Assembly: GCA_037447605.1 (NCBI GenBank)
Contig: CM074814.1
Span: 2,720,539-2,764,937, forward strand
Source of the DNA: Zygnema circumcarinatum
Lineage: Eukaryota; Streptophyta; Zygnematophyceae; Zygnematales; Zygnemataceae
Reading direction: 5' to 3'
DNA: 44,399 nt
The notes beneath the pieces were generated by a model, which searched no databases, was not told where the DNA came from, and worked only from the letters and a program-made list of their open reading frames with translations. Below are positions 12,401 through 26,100 of this stretch, one piece after another (within the stretch, counting starts at the first letter, position 1; each line of letters starts with the position of its first letter). Position numbers and translations under genes: made by a program.

Positions 12401-15400
12401 AGCAGCTGCAATGAAAGACAAGAAACTGTATGTGGGGAGAGAGTGGTGGTGAAGGAGGAGGACCTGCTGCAGAATTCTCCGAGCAGCCTGCTCGAGCTCG
12501 GCAGTTTTACTCCACGTTAAGGATGCATTTGCGAAAGAGTCTATTGCAGCGGAGGATACATTCACATTCAAAACAGTGGTAGACTGAATTCGGACGTGAG
12601 TGGCCCCTCCTAAAGCTGCAAGTCCTTCCGGGGCATCCTCCCTAGATTCATATCTGAAATCCCATTCGACAAAAGGAGCAAAGTTAGCGTAAATTCTGTA
12701 TGTTGAAGCAGAAACTAACAAAGAAATGGATGATTGGTTTGAGTTTGTTTGGAGAACGGAGGACTTACTTGAAGGTTCCATCGAATGGTTCAATAAGTGG
12801 TTCCCACACGCCCAACTGAGTGTTGTATGTGGATGCCGCTGCAGATGTGAACACGAACGCATTCAAAGCTTCCGGGCGACCGTGAACTGTAAGATGGATC
12901 TTTGTGATAGACATATCCATAAGAGGAGTCAACTGCAAGAAGGAATAGACAAAGGGGAGAATTAGATTTTCATAAATCCTTTTACTCCCGTACGCCGCTA
13001 GGGCTACAAACATGAAAGCAAACATGAATACCGACACATTCATCGAAAACCGGAAAAGCCGGGGAGTGAGGAAAAGCAATCAGCAGCAGTCAGAATGAGG
13101 AAAGGCAGGAAGTGCTGAGTTTCGAATGAGATTCACTTGAATAAGAGACAATTCATTGAGAAACAGCCATTTTTGGAAAAGGGACTCACCACCCCACTGA
13201 AGTCATCAAACACAGTGATTGAAACTCGGGGAGTCTTTATTTGTGCGTCCAAATTATCTGGTTGTTTTGGTTTCTCAAGTTCTGCAAGGCTGTATGCCAT
13301 TCGCCACGGTGGCTTTCTGTTGTCGGCATGCACAACAAAAGTGCTCGGCTGCACATATACAACAGTTTATTCCAAACTTCCTAATCAGCACAATTGCCTT
13401 GAGCATGCAGGCAGGACTCATACATGCATTCGCTTTGATTAATTGAATCTTGTGATTGTGATTCAGACTTCACAAGTTTTGCAGTCATGAGAAGAAGCGT
13501 TACTATGCACACTTCACGTGCTTGAGACAACTTACAGCTTCAGTATTAATCGTTTTTGTTGTGAATTGTATCAAAAGCTGGAACAGAAAGGACTGACTAG
13601 TTTCACGTAAATCATCTCCCTGCTCGGGATCCAACTATGCTTATTAGTGACGGATGATAATGGTTAATCTACTTCAGTTCAAAGGAGAAATCTGCCCATC
13701 ATTCCTCACATCAGCTTTTGAAGCGTGAGATAAACATCAATTACCTGGTTGTCAACAGGCCAAAAACTGAATTCTTCATTCTTGGCGGGACTCCAAGACC
13801 ACACAGCCTTCCCTGCAAAGTTCTTTTGGTTCACCAAATCTGTCCTTAGACATCGCACGCAGTCGGTAGAAGGAGGAGCAGCTCCCATTGCTACCACACA
13901 ACCAAGAGCAACATAACCAGGGGGAGCAACAGGAAACCACACTCTCGCCTCCTCCCATCCTCTGGCAGAAAGCGTAGCCCTCAATACAAACTCTACAGGC
14001 TTTGCCAACCTCGGCTTGGCATTCGATGACTCAGTATCATCAAGAACAACAAGTCCTGCATCTGGAGGATCATATCTGTGGAACATTCGAAACACCCATC
14101 ACCCAAAAGAAACAGTTAACAGTGAAATATCACATAGGTGATAGATAACACAGGTGAATGAAGCCACCCAAGTTTGGCCCAGTACATCATATGATACAGA
14201 TCAAGGTCAACCTCCACCCCATAATGTTAAACTTAATGCTGATAGTGTCCACCCAGTATCTGAGTAGTATTGCTCGTAGTTATAGACAACCCACCCTTCA
14301 CTTGCAGTATCTCCGAGAATTGTGTATCCCGTTGGTGCTTGGGGCCGCCAAATGGTAACATGGCGTTTGGATGGCCCCCCCTTGTCCCACCAAATGCGCT
14401 CAAAGTGTGGTGTAGTCAGAAAGGGACGGGGAGCTGCAGGCGTGGAAGCTTGAAGTCTGGAAGACCTAAGCATGGTCGGTTCACGAGCACTTATCAAACG
14501 GCTCTGCTCCATTGTGGACGACTTTGATAGTGTTGCCTGCTCAGAGCTTGTATTGTCCGAAGACATACCCTCCATTCGAGCAACAATGAGAAGTTCTGGC
14601 CGGAAATCCCTCAGCAAAGTGTGTGGTGGTTGGGAAATTCCTTGGCAGGCAAAGAAAGTTTGAACTGAGTTGTCAACTCGCCATATGCTTGCTGGCCCCC
14701 ACGAGTCATCCCCAGGTCTCGTATCCCTGCCAAACATCCAATAGTGAACATGTGACTCAATCGCAAAACAGTCTTCAAAAAGTATTTCCCTCCCGTTTCC
14801 TCCACATGAAATGCTGCCTCTAACACTGAAATACAAGACTAGTTCGAGAAGCAAGCAAACTGAACTGAGCTTTTGCCCAAAGTGACGATCATTTACTCTC
14901 TATTTATCATTTCTTCTATCAAGTACCCTGGAATAAGAAGAGAGAGAGTTCCATAAGGGGGAAAGAGTGGGTACATACGGGTCAAAGAAAACACAGTCAG
15001 CTGCAGAAGATGATGTAAGTAAGTCTTCTCTAACACAAGCCGCTGTTGTAGGATCTGGTGGATTTCGTCCCTTAGTCACGAGGCAACCCAATGCCACATA
15101 GCCTTGAGCAGCAATTGGAAGCCAAATGCAGCATTCTTCTTCATCAGGGGCTATTCCTTTTGAGCTCCAAAGGAGTTTGAAGTTTCGTGGTCGTCTAGTT
15201 CGGCGATATCCCGGGTTGACGGCCACCACGGGGAGCAAAGGAGGATTCTTCCTGCACATGTAATACAGGAGTAGCAAGATGTGAGCAAAATATGCAGGAT
15301 TGGGATTGCCATCAAATTACGGTCGTCGAGTGCATCATGCATTCAGAAACAAGATACTCTCCCTGTAAAGTAATGCATCGTCTGACTCACGTTCTTGACC

Positions 15401-18400
15401 CACTTGTGATCATATATGCATCTAAATTTTGTTGAAAAGTCAAAGGTAATGGAGGAAACTGTGAAGGGCAGGAATTCCCAAGAGCAAGCTATTATATGGA
15501 ATACCCCAGCCCCCTCCAAACAAAGGATATGGAGTGGAGAGAAATAAAGGTAGCAATGGCTGTCTATCGTCCCATTTCCCTTGCTTCAGTACTTAGCCAG
15601 AAGACCCAACCAGAACAGCTGTCAGACATTAGTTCATACCCGAGAGTGACGCAATCGCCAACAATGCTATATCCTGTTTTCGCCAACGGCCTCCAGAAAG
15701 TTACATCTTGTGAAGGTTCTGAACCTGCATCAGCAGAGAAGAACACGGATATAAGTTAAGAAACAAGCCTATCCAAATGCAACAAGTGAGCAAGTTTGAA
15801 ATGCCCTGCAGGTGGAAAATGAAACAACAAACTATCCTGTTCGAGTAAAGCGAAAGGAAAGTGTGCTAATAACTTTGATACATTCCAATACACACTCAAA
15901 TGAACTTTGGAACATACCTGCAGGACTCTGCCAGAGGCGGTCGAATTGAGTGCAGCGAGTTACGATTGGGCCACCTCCAAGTTTGAGAGCTGCGCTTAGA
16001 TCTGCCGACAATCGCTGCATGAGACGCACTACATTAAGGGGTATATGCAGTGCTATGTCGGTAGAGGTAATGTCCAGTTTGGTCTGCCCTTTCTCGCAAA
16101 CATAATCCATAATAGCATCAAGCGGCTCAAGCACAGCGAGTCCGGCTGCATTCTCCACCATCACTCCTTTGGCCGATGCTTTTAGCCACGTGTCGGGCCC
16201 CCGCATCGCCAACCTACAGCGGCCAACAACTAGTCAGCTTTAGTAGAGTCTAGTCAAGTCCATAAATCAGCTCAGCTGCAAGGAATAAAACGTGAATATG
16301 GACACGGAACTCGACAACTAACAGACAGACAGTCAAATAGCCAACTACTGCAATGTGGAAGATATCAAAGAAACGTTTTTCCTCTAAAAGTCCTGGAAAA
16401 CCTTCACATACAGGAGATTAAGGTCGAGCTTTGCCCGCAATAGCTTCTCTGGCTGGAGAACAATGTTTGCAGGCCATGTTGTGCTGTCATAGAATGTGAG
16501 CTCAGGAGCTATGGCCTGCCCACCCCCATAAGACCACGCAGGTCAGGTATTGCAACAACTGCGTTTCATCACATTGCTAACAATCTGTAAGAAACAAGAT
16601 ACTTCCCCTCCAAGGCAAGAGAAACCGAGGCATGGTAGTAATGTATGGGACATGCACTCAAAGCTTAAAAACCGAACCCTGCAGAGGCCACGCATAAGCA
16701 GCATCGCCCATGATCTCAAAGCCATAAAGGTCAATAGTAGTGCCCATTTCAGCAGCAGCCCTACCTGAAAATCTACACTGAAATTTGAAGAAGCGGCTTT
16801 AGATGCTGGCTGAGAGCCTTTCTGAGTGTCTGCACTGGTCTCTTTGTCATGGGAGGATATCCCAGAATCCACTCCCGAACCGTCCAGAATCACTCCATCC
16901 TCAACTGCAGCACTGTAGCAGCTGCCGCTTGCCAAATATACGCAACTGTCAAGATGCAGGCCATTCTGCCATTTGAAAGGAAAGAACCACAAAGCAGTGT
17001 CAATGTTTTGATGGCTTCCTTCTACTGCACGACAACAAAACAAGTAGCATGAGAAATGAATGAAATGCCACAGCAGGATGTAAGTTACGGCAGCTGCAAA
17101 ATTACCCAAGAGAGAATCTAGTTCAAGGCTGTAATTTGACCTACAATATGCAGTACTTTCCAGTCATATGCAGGGTTTCCCAGCCCGGGCTTGAATCCAA
17201 GTACCATGTACACAAGTTTAAGAAATGGAAGCTCCCTTCTTGCTTAAATGCGACAGAGTTATCACACCCAAGTAAACATACAAATATATCTTACCAGAAT
17301 CGTCACATTTTTAAACCGTAACTTCTTCCCAACTCCCACTCGAATGAAAGGAACTGACGGAGGTCCAGAAAGCCCAATACCACTCTCGTCCTCCAGCAAG
17401 TAGAGTGTGTTTCCACAGCCATCATACTCATAATCATCCACGCTCGGAGTATCGGCTACAAGCTGCCTTTGAGGGCTTATCCATGCTAGGGTTTCTGTCT
17501 GCTTGTATGAAGCACTCTTTAGAAGTACATCATGCTGAAGACCTACGGGGTCCTCCCGAACATCACGACTCGTTTCCTTCCCTGCCATTGCTCCTATGGA
17601 GGGAACAAAGAAACCCCCAACATCTAAAAGAAAGTCCAAGGCAACAAGCATTCGGGGCCGCTGAATACGGACGACAATAGACTGTGTGCCAGGCTTGCTG
17701 ATCATATTCATAACTATCATGGTAAGACTTGCAGGGTTGTCATCTTTGAACCATCCTTGCTCTAATCCAGATGATCGCGTTGGGTCTGCATCAAGAGCTG
17801 AACCTAAAGCGAGCCGCATTTCTGGGCGAGTGCCGGCTCGTCGGTCCAGAATCGACATCTTAGTGAGGGTGAGAAGGACGTTCATCTCCTTATGAGAGGT
17901 GGTAAGGTAGTTCAACCACAAGCCTTGGATCTGCAGATAACCACAGCATGGTGACAGCACATCATGTTGCATGTCACAACACAAAAAAGATTATCACAGC
18001 TGTTCCTCAAAGATATACAAGCTTGTGCAGGCATGTACCAGAAGTTAAAGCAAAGAAGGTGAGACAAAACGAAAATCTGAGTATCAAGGACCCGTCATTT
18101 AAAAAAAGGAGATAAGAAGTTTTGTAAGATATTGTGAGAACAATTCACATCTAAGCTGCGAGAGTGATGAAATTGTACCCGGAGTAGGGCTAGGGAAGTA
18201 TCACGATGGTAGCCAGAAAAGAGCTCCAACTCTGCATGATGCAGGTCAACACTGACACGCATGGTTGTGTAGGGTTCAGCCGGAGCCTTCGGTTTGGGTT
18301 CTTCTTCATCGATCTCCTCCTTTTCTGTCTTGTCAATGGCTGCTACTTGAGCTTTCCTAAAATCTGATGGCAGTTGCGGAGGTTCTGCCATGTTTGCCAG

Positions 18401-20095
18401 GGCGCACCCAGTGATGAGAGTGTACTCCCTGTCAGAAAGCACTGCCCGAAGACGAGCCATCTGTAGACACAAGACCAGAAAAGTATCTTATCACTTGATG
18501 ATGATGAAGATGAAGATGGAGATGGAGTTTGAGGTCGCTGTTCTTTTATGTTAGATAAGAATTGTTTGCACAATCCAGTGTAAACGAGAAGCAAGCCCCT
18601 AATTCGCCTTGATTCGGAGGAAAGTGAAAGAAAACAACTTTTTGCCAAATCGAATTGTCGGTTTCCAAAGGTACACCTGACTTGACAAGTCCCAGGAAGT
18701 GAGTTTTGCTTGTTCACAACAAACATGCAATAATGAAACAAAGATAATTTTGGCTGAGTTATTCACTTACCTTTCGTTTTTCTCGCTTTCTAATGCTTAT
18801 GGCGATGCCTACATGGGACACTGGTAGATCTCTACAGTTTTTGAACATTGCATTGCATCAGGGTCCACTACAGTAAGCCGAAAAGCAAAGAAGGATAAAC
18901 TCGTGTGCCGCTACACCTTAGGATGGTCAACGTAGCCAACCCCCCAACGGCAGCACCTTGGGCACCGCAAATTGCTCACCTCTATATGAACCTCCATTGT
19001 TGGAACGCGCTTAAATAAATCTCTTAAGCTTCGCTGCACCGTCACTTTGAGCCCTTCCATTTGCGGCACCATTGGCTCCCTTAGGGTCCCTTTTATTCCC
19101 ACTCTCACATTGATGTCCCGACTCTGCTCAACACAACAATTCCACATCCGTAAGAGGCCACTGTAGGAACAAACAATGAATCCAACTCTGCAAATACTCA
19201 ACTCAGGAAATTCAAATTCAGGACTTTTGTTCAGTCCCAGTATAAGCATTTCACACCTGACCAAGATGCAGTAAAGGACGACGGGCCAATTTTGCAAATT
19301 CTCAACTGATAGCAAAGATAGATACTGAAGCTGATAAATATGAAGGGTTTTGAAACTGCGGCTTTCAAAAAGTGAAGTTGATGCATGAAAAACTAATTCA
19401 CAATTTATAATGCACACTCAGCCCGGTCGAGTAAACAGTCCACACCTCGATAGTAATCATATCTACACGGACTGCAGAAGGGTCCTCTTTGTTGCCCCCC
19501 CGCCACTCCACATTACTGGACACTTGAAGATGACCAAGGCTAATCTGCATGAAACTGAAAAAATCATACAAGGGAGTGCTGCAAATCAGCTTTCTAATCC
19601 CTGCGAATCTTCAGTCAAACACCATCATTAAGTCTTTTGCTCTTAGTGGAGATAAAAACGAAAAATGACACATAATCAACACTTGATTTCAAAGGGAAGA
19701 GAACGGGGCTTGCGGGGAGGCAGCAAATGCTCATTAAAAAGAGGTGTCTAATACTGCTGCGCTTTTACGGCTCTCCGATTGCTTCTTGCATACATTACAT
19801 TCTTCAAGCATTGTGCAACTTTTTTATCAGAAAGAGCGCTTGATGGGTTTTTGGAACAGCAGAGCTTTGAAGCTGCAGGCAATCATAGTGAACATACTCA
19901 GAACTGGTGGAGGTATGAGGCATAATAATGAGAGGTGCATCGAGGGATATAGCCAGCTTCACTCCTGGACTTCCTGTCATTTCCGACTGTTGAATGAAAC
20001 GCTCAATCCCTCCAACAGCGTCCACTACACGGATAACCGCTTGCTGTGCTCCCGGCGCCGCTAGAGCCATAAAGTAGGCTGTCAGCTGTTAAAGA

Positions 20096-20139
<44 letters not shown>

Positions 20140-23100
20140 GAACAGAGTTTGCAATTAGTAAATACGATTGAAGCAATTGCAAAAAAATGTAGAACGTAAC
20201 AATTGCATCCACACAAAAGGCCCGTCACGTGGAAACTGTCCACCCTTTCAGACATAAGTCATCGCCAATCTGTTCAATCTTTTCTCGTCGAACAAGCAAA
20301 AGTCAGAATTGAGGTTTTGGCATATCTTAGCATGGCCCAATACTCACCTCTGAAATGAATCGGTAGAGAAACACGATTCTCACAGCCGAGAGCTGTCCAG
20401 ACAGGCTATACTCATAGCCTTCGTAATCATCGTCATCCGGACTAAACGAAGTGAACTCCAACTGCAAGGCTTGAACAAACATGCCAAATTAGCTTTGCGA
20501 TCTAACACCTTTGAACAGAAACCAAAACAGAAGATAGCACTGAAACCAAGCACTTCTTAAACACACCAAAGGACAGAGGTTGATGCAGGGAAAGGTGCAT
20601 GTCTGGGCATGCCTGCAGATCTTTTTTCCAGCATATGCAACAAATTGTATGAGATGCATGGAGTAGCTTAAGCGAGCAAAATTGTTCAGGTACGTTTGAT
20701 TCTCTCCTGGTGAGAATAAGAAAAGTTTATCGCCTTATTTATCATCCACAAGATCAGGAAGGAGTAAAACCATGAAGACAAACCAATAACGTGGGAATTC
20801 TCAGCTCGGTTGCTATAGGCCACAGGAAGAAGAGCTCTCTATCATAAGAGTTTAGCGCTCACTTGCACAAGAGAAGCATTTGAGGGATCCCGCAAGTCGC
20901 AAAGCCAACCCCATTGATGAGTTGGACCGAGCAACATGTTGCAGAAACGCAGGTTTCCGAGGCTCACACTGATTCGCATGGAGCCCGGAAATAACTGTTC
21001 ACATGTCAATGGAAAGCATTAACAAAGGCAGCCTCAAACTAGACAGGAACTAAACTAGATTCATATAAGCACTGGGATCAATTCTACAATGACATGAACC
21101 ATGGAATGTTCACACTTTGACTTCGTGCAAACAGCATGCTACGACTGTATACAAAGCTTTTCCTCCATGTTTTATCTCATTTCTTGGAGAATGTCTGCAA
21201 TATGTGTTCCCAAACCGGCGTATAGCATGTCACCCTCATGATTACAAACGCACAAAAAGCACCATCGAAACTTCTGTGAGTACAGACTTAGCGAAGTCGA
21301 GTTCAGTGAACACAGGCATGACTACCCTCCACTTGAAGATCCTTCTCAACATGCAATCAAAGTGTAGAGGGAAGGGGACAAGGTTACTCCTTCTCCATCC
21401 AGCTACTCCCCTTACTACTTTCCCCTCCTTCCCACTCAATCTTCCCCATTCATTTAGAAACTGCTAAAGGAAGTAGGCATCAACACTTTGAGTGTCATTC
21501 TTGTTAAGAAAACTAATTTTTTTTTCTCCTTCTCTGTTCTCCCTGCGCTTTTCCCGCTTACACTCTCCTCACCTCTAACTGTTCACTGCTTCTAACATTT
21601 TGCAATGGGTTGAAAAAGATCATGCGACGAAAGGCTAACCTTGAAGTCCATGCTCATGCGCTCTTGCTCCAACATTGCAAGATGAGAGCCGTCCTCCAGT
21701 GTCAGAAATACTCTGGCCACTTCCATATTCATGTACAACTGGAAAATCACTTTCGATTTCCCTCGTCCGAGAAGCCCCTTGACAACACTGGACTCCAGAC
21801 CCTCCAGACCATTAACTGCCACTGTTAACGGCTTTTCTTTAGCTGCTGAATTGCTGGTCGGCCCTGCTTCATCGGATGCAGATGCCCTTGAAAGCTGACT
21901 TCCCAGGTCCATAAGAGCAGCAACAGTTGGGCGGATCATAAAGAACTCCAAAGTTGACATCGTTATTATCATCTGCATGCTCCCATGTACCAAAAAAACA
22001 GGCGGATGACGTTTGCAGTCTTTGATGCGCCGCCAAATTCTACACAATGACAGACATAGTGTACATAAATCACACATAGAAGGAGCAGGCGCTATTTCTC
22101 TGGGCACATTCTTACCTTCATATCCGTCCCATCATACTCCGGAGAAGCTTGCTGCCGCATCAGAAGCTGAACTTTCACAAAATCGACTGCATGATCAAGC
22201 CCATCATCCTTCTGCCCTCCCGGAAGCAGATAACCAACTCGCCCAAAGGACGGCGTCTGTGCATCTAACGATGACTCCACATCCTCCAAAGCCAACTCCT
22301 CAGCGTCGAAGAAAATGTCCAAGTTTGCCTTGTAAATGCCACCCCTACTATGTCTAGGGGTTGAGGACATAGAATCAGGAGACCCTGGAAATTCTTGCTC
22401 AGCATCTGTAAAGTCTTCATCTTCATGGTCTTTGCCTCCTTTCACACGTGCCGGGGAGCTACCCCCAATATCTTGTTTTTTTGCTAAAACTTGAGCAGCT
22501 TCTGCAACTGCGGGATCACTTGCTTCATTCTGAGGCTTTGTAAGGAGCGAGCGAGCCATGTAACGAGCAGATGGGTTAACAGGCCCTTGCAGAAGGTCCT
22601 CCAATTCAAACTCATGCACACCCATGCCTATAGCCAAGTCACTCTGCCTCTGAAGAAGTTCCACCTGAAGCAGAGGAACAGAATACCTTGGTGTTACAGA
22701 CTCTTCGTAAAGCAATACAAATGCAAACTATTGAAGCATTTTGACAACCATGTGTTCTCCAAAAGTTGTCAAAGGGCTCAATCCCCTCGGTTCCCCCAAA
22801 TTCAAGAAATTGAAGATCCATCACTAAAATTGTAATGAGAAAGGACGGCGGATGGCCCTTCACCTAACTTAACAATGAAAGTCTTCTGCTTTAAGTCAGA
22901 TTGACAAAGTGCTGAGTTGGAAATACAAGAAAACGTTTGACCATCATGCCTACGTACCTTACCACCTGATGCCCTCATGACCAGGATATCTAATTCCTCG
23001 TCACTAGTAGAAGCGCCGTCAACCTGCAAACAAAAGATTGAAAGATACCTCAGACTAGGCAGAAGATTAGATCAGAAGAGAAGATTAGGCATATGTCTGA

Positions 23101-26100
23101 CGGGACCACCAAAGCCACAACACTACAGGTTGTGATTACAATTGCCAAACCGCCACATGTAAAAACGTACGGAACATGGAACACTCGACAAAGCAGCCAT
23201 CAAATGAGGAGGAACAAAAACGCTGAAAAGCATTGAAATGGACGTTGAGGGGATAATGAAAATATTGTGGAAAACAACGACAACAACAGGCAACCCACAT
23301 AAACACGGAAAGCACCTATCCCCTGCAACGAGTAATCTTGTTGATTAAATGAAAGTTGTCTTGCTTTGAAACCATGTTTTTTCTAAGCCACCAGAACTAA
23401 TCAGTACCTCTCAGCACCTGAATGAGCCAATCAGCAAAGGATATGAGCCCAAGGGCCGAGAGGATTACGCTCTAAATTACGGCTGGATTCTACCCAAAAA
23501 AATTCTACTAACCTATAGCTTACAGTAAGCAAACAGTGGCGACAAATCAGATAAATTTCCCAGATGAGAATGCAAAAGGCAAGAAAGAGATGTTGAAAGC
23601 CATACAAGCAGCGGCGATGTGTTCACAGGCTAGCGATTGGAGCACTCTTACCAAGCCACCAACAGAAAGCTCAAGCTGATCCAATGCGCCGAGTATGTAC
23701 ACCAATGGTTGGTTCGAATCAACAGGCTCCCGTGTACTGGTCGAAGAAGGCATCTCGTCTTTCTCCTCGTCATCGTCAATCACAGAAAGGGTTGCAGGCG
23801 CCTGCAATATCCAGCATTTCCAGCATATTCTCAGGCTAAAAAACGATGCAGACAACTCAATAACTCAAGAATGCCGAAGCTTGTCATTAATGACATAAAA
23901 ACCATTAGCATAATCAGAAAAACCCAACACAGCAGCACTTCAGAGCTTGTGGCCCACAATTACAATTCACTATGGTTCAGATCTCGCATTGTAGTCAAGC
24001 TCAACTGAGCACTGATCTGAGTATTAACTTTTGAAAAAAATAGTAACCCAGAAAACCAAAGGTTTGTGTCGTTACTCCGAAAGCTTCCTGTCATCTCACA
24101 TGTGTGCTCATGCATTGACATCGATAAGCGGAGGGAGATTTGTCACTCACAGAAGAGAGATACATTGCTCCAACCATACGATCCATCCAGTCGGAAAGGT
24201 CTTCATTGCTTTTGAACCGAAGGACCAATGCTTGCTGAGAGCGAATAACCTGCCCTCCAACATAGAAGACCACTAATAATCAGAGACAAACAGAATTCGT
24301 ACAAATGAAACAGCCGCAGTTCAAAACTCAGGACAGTGGCAAGTTCAAGGGTAGCATTATCTCTCGCACAAAGAAATGAAGGATATACAGGCGATACAGG
24401 TATACTGTTGGACACAAACAGAGGTTCCCCCTGTAGAAAGAACAGGCTTTGGACGAAAAGAATACCATGGAAGGATCCTTTCCTCGGCTGCATATTGCCA
24501 CTACATGGCGTGTATTCCCGATGAGCTCCGGTGGAATTTCTAAAATTGTCTTTCCAACAAGCCTGCATGCATAGATTCTCAACAATTGGTTAGTGATAAT
24601 GGCAAAGGCTTTACATAGAAATGTTTGTGATGTTCGTGGTTTTCCATGACTTCACCAGTACATGTTTGTCTCTTCCTGTCTGAAATTATGATGCGATATC
24701 GGCATTTCTGTCGAGCGTGGACGAATTATTGCTCATCTTTTGCTTCAATGATATCAGTAACTCCAACCATATGAGCACTGACCGTGAACAATGCTCCATG
24801 TAAACCCTGCATTAGAAAGAATGGTGCAGGGAAAACTGTACTCTGAAAGCCATCTCGAAGTACGGGAGTATCTTACCGAATGCCATGTACATAAGGACAA
24901 CACACACATACGAGTCCCGACATTGACCAGGTTCCAGTTAATAAAGTGCAAGGACAATCTGAGATGTATCATCACATATGGATCATTGCATCCTACAAAG
25001 CTCACCTTTTCTCCTTCTTTGCTTCCTTCGCGTTCTCATTCTCAAGAATGTACAAGTAAGATCCATTGAGAACCGCCCACCGTGGTTCCCAAGTGGCAGT
25101 TGTGCTACCCATGCCCTACACAACAGTAATGCAATAAGAACTCAACCTCACTCAATAAGTGCACGTACATTCTATACCACAGAGGAAGCTTCCCATTTCA
25201 GGGTCGGTCATTGCCTTGATGCCAACTTCTAGTGCCTCAGCGATGGTTAGACCAGCAAGATGAATACAAGAGTATCCAGAACTCAAAGGAGTCCAACTCG
25301 TAGCTTCCTTAGGAAGCAATCTATTGAATGAAGGAGAACTTACTGCCCAATTCAAGTCCCATAACGGGCCAGAGAAGTCTCCGGGCAACCACGATGGCTC
25401 CACAGTAATTTTGGACTCGTTTTCCTCAGTCTTGGCAGGCAAAACTGCTCTCAATACTTTCATCATGCGACCGAACCTTGCGGGGGAAAAATGGAACCCA
25501 AGTCGAGGCAACCACACAGCAATCCTTGTGGTCGGATGGCCTGGAAGGGTGACCATCATCTGTAAACACAAGTATAGACCAGGAACGGGATTTAAAAAAA
25601 AGGATCACAGCTTCTGATGGGGGACTTAGTCGCAAAAAGGAAGTTTTTAATGTGTGTGTGGTTATAAGAACAAAGGTCTTGTGATATAGAGTGGCAACGG
25701 GTCTGAGACTAACGCTGCTAATATACCTGTTGAAGCAATGCAGACATCCCACAGCGGTCGAGAACAGGCAGAATGAGACTTGCTGGCTGTGAAGGGCCAT
25801 TGAACTTTCCCTTTTCTGTACTGGGAGGGCAAATAGGCGCTTTGACAACTTGTAAAGGTGGGGGTTGTGACCAATCGTATTCGCCATCGGCTAGAAAGAT
25901 TGAAATATCAGTTCCAGTGACTTTGAACTTTGTGTATAATGCACTGTCTTCTAGTCTTTCTTGCGGTTCATCCTGCAAAAATGCCATCTCGTCGAAGTCA
26001 GAAAAGGTGGCATAGCTAAGGAAACATGCCTCGCAAAATGTTCCACATCAACACACTGTTTAGCAAAATGCCCTCCGAGGCAGAGGCATCACTCAAACAA

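Noticed and set aside
21973-22050. Upstream extension of VPS13 exon 27 (reading IWRRIKDCKRHPP)
   Set aside because: The upstream acceptor is out of phase with exon 26, and the extra residues break a conserved VPS13 strand.
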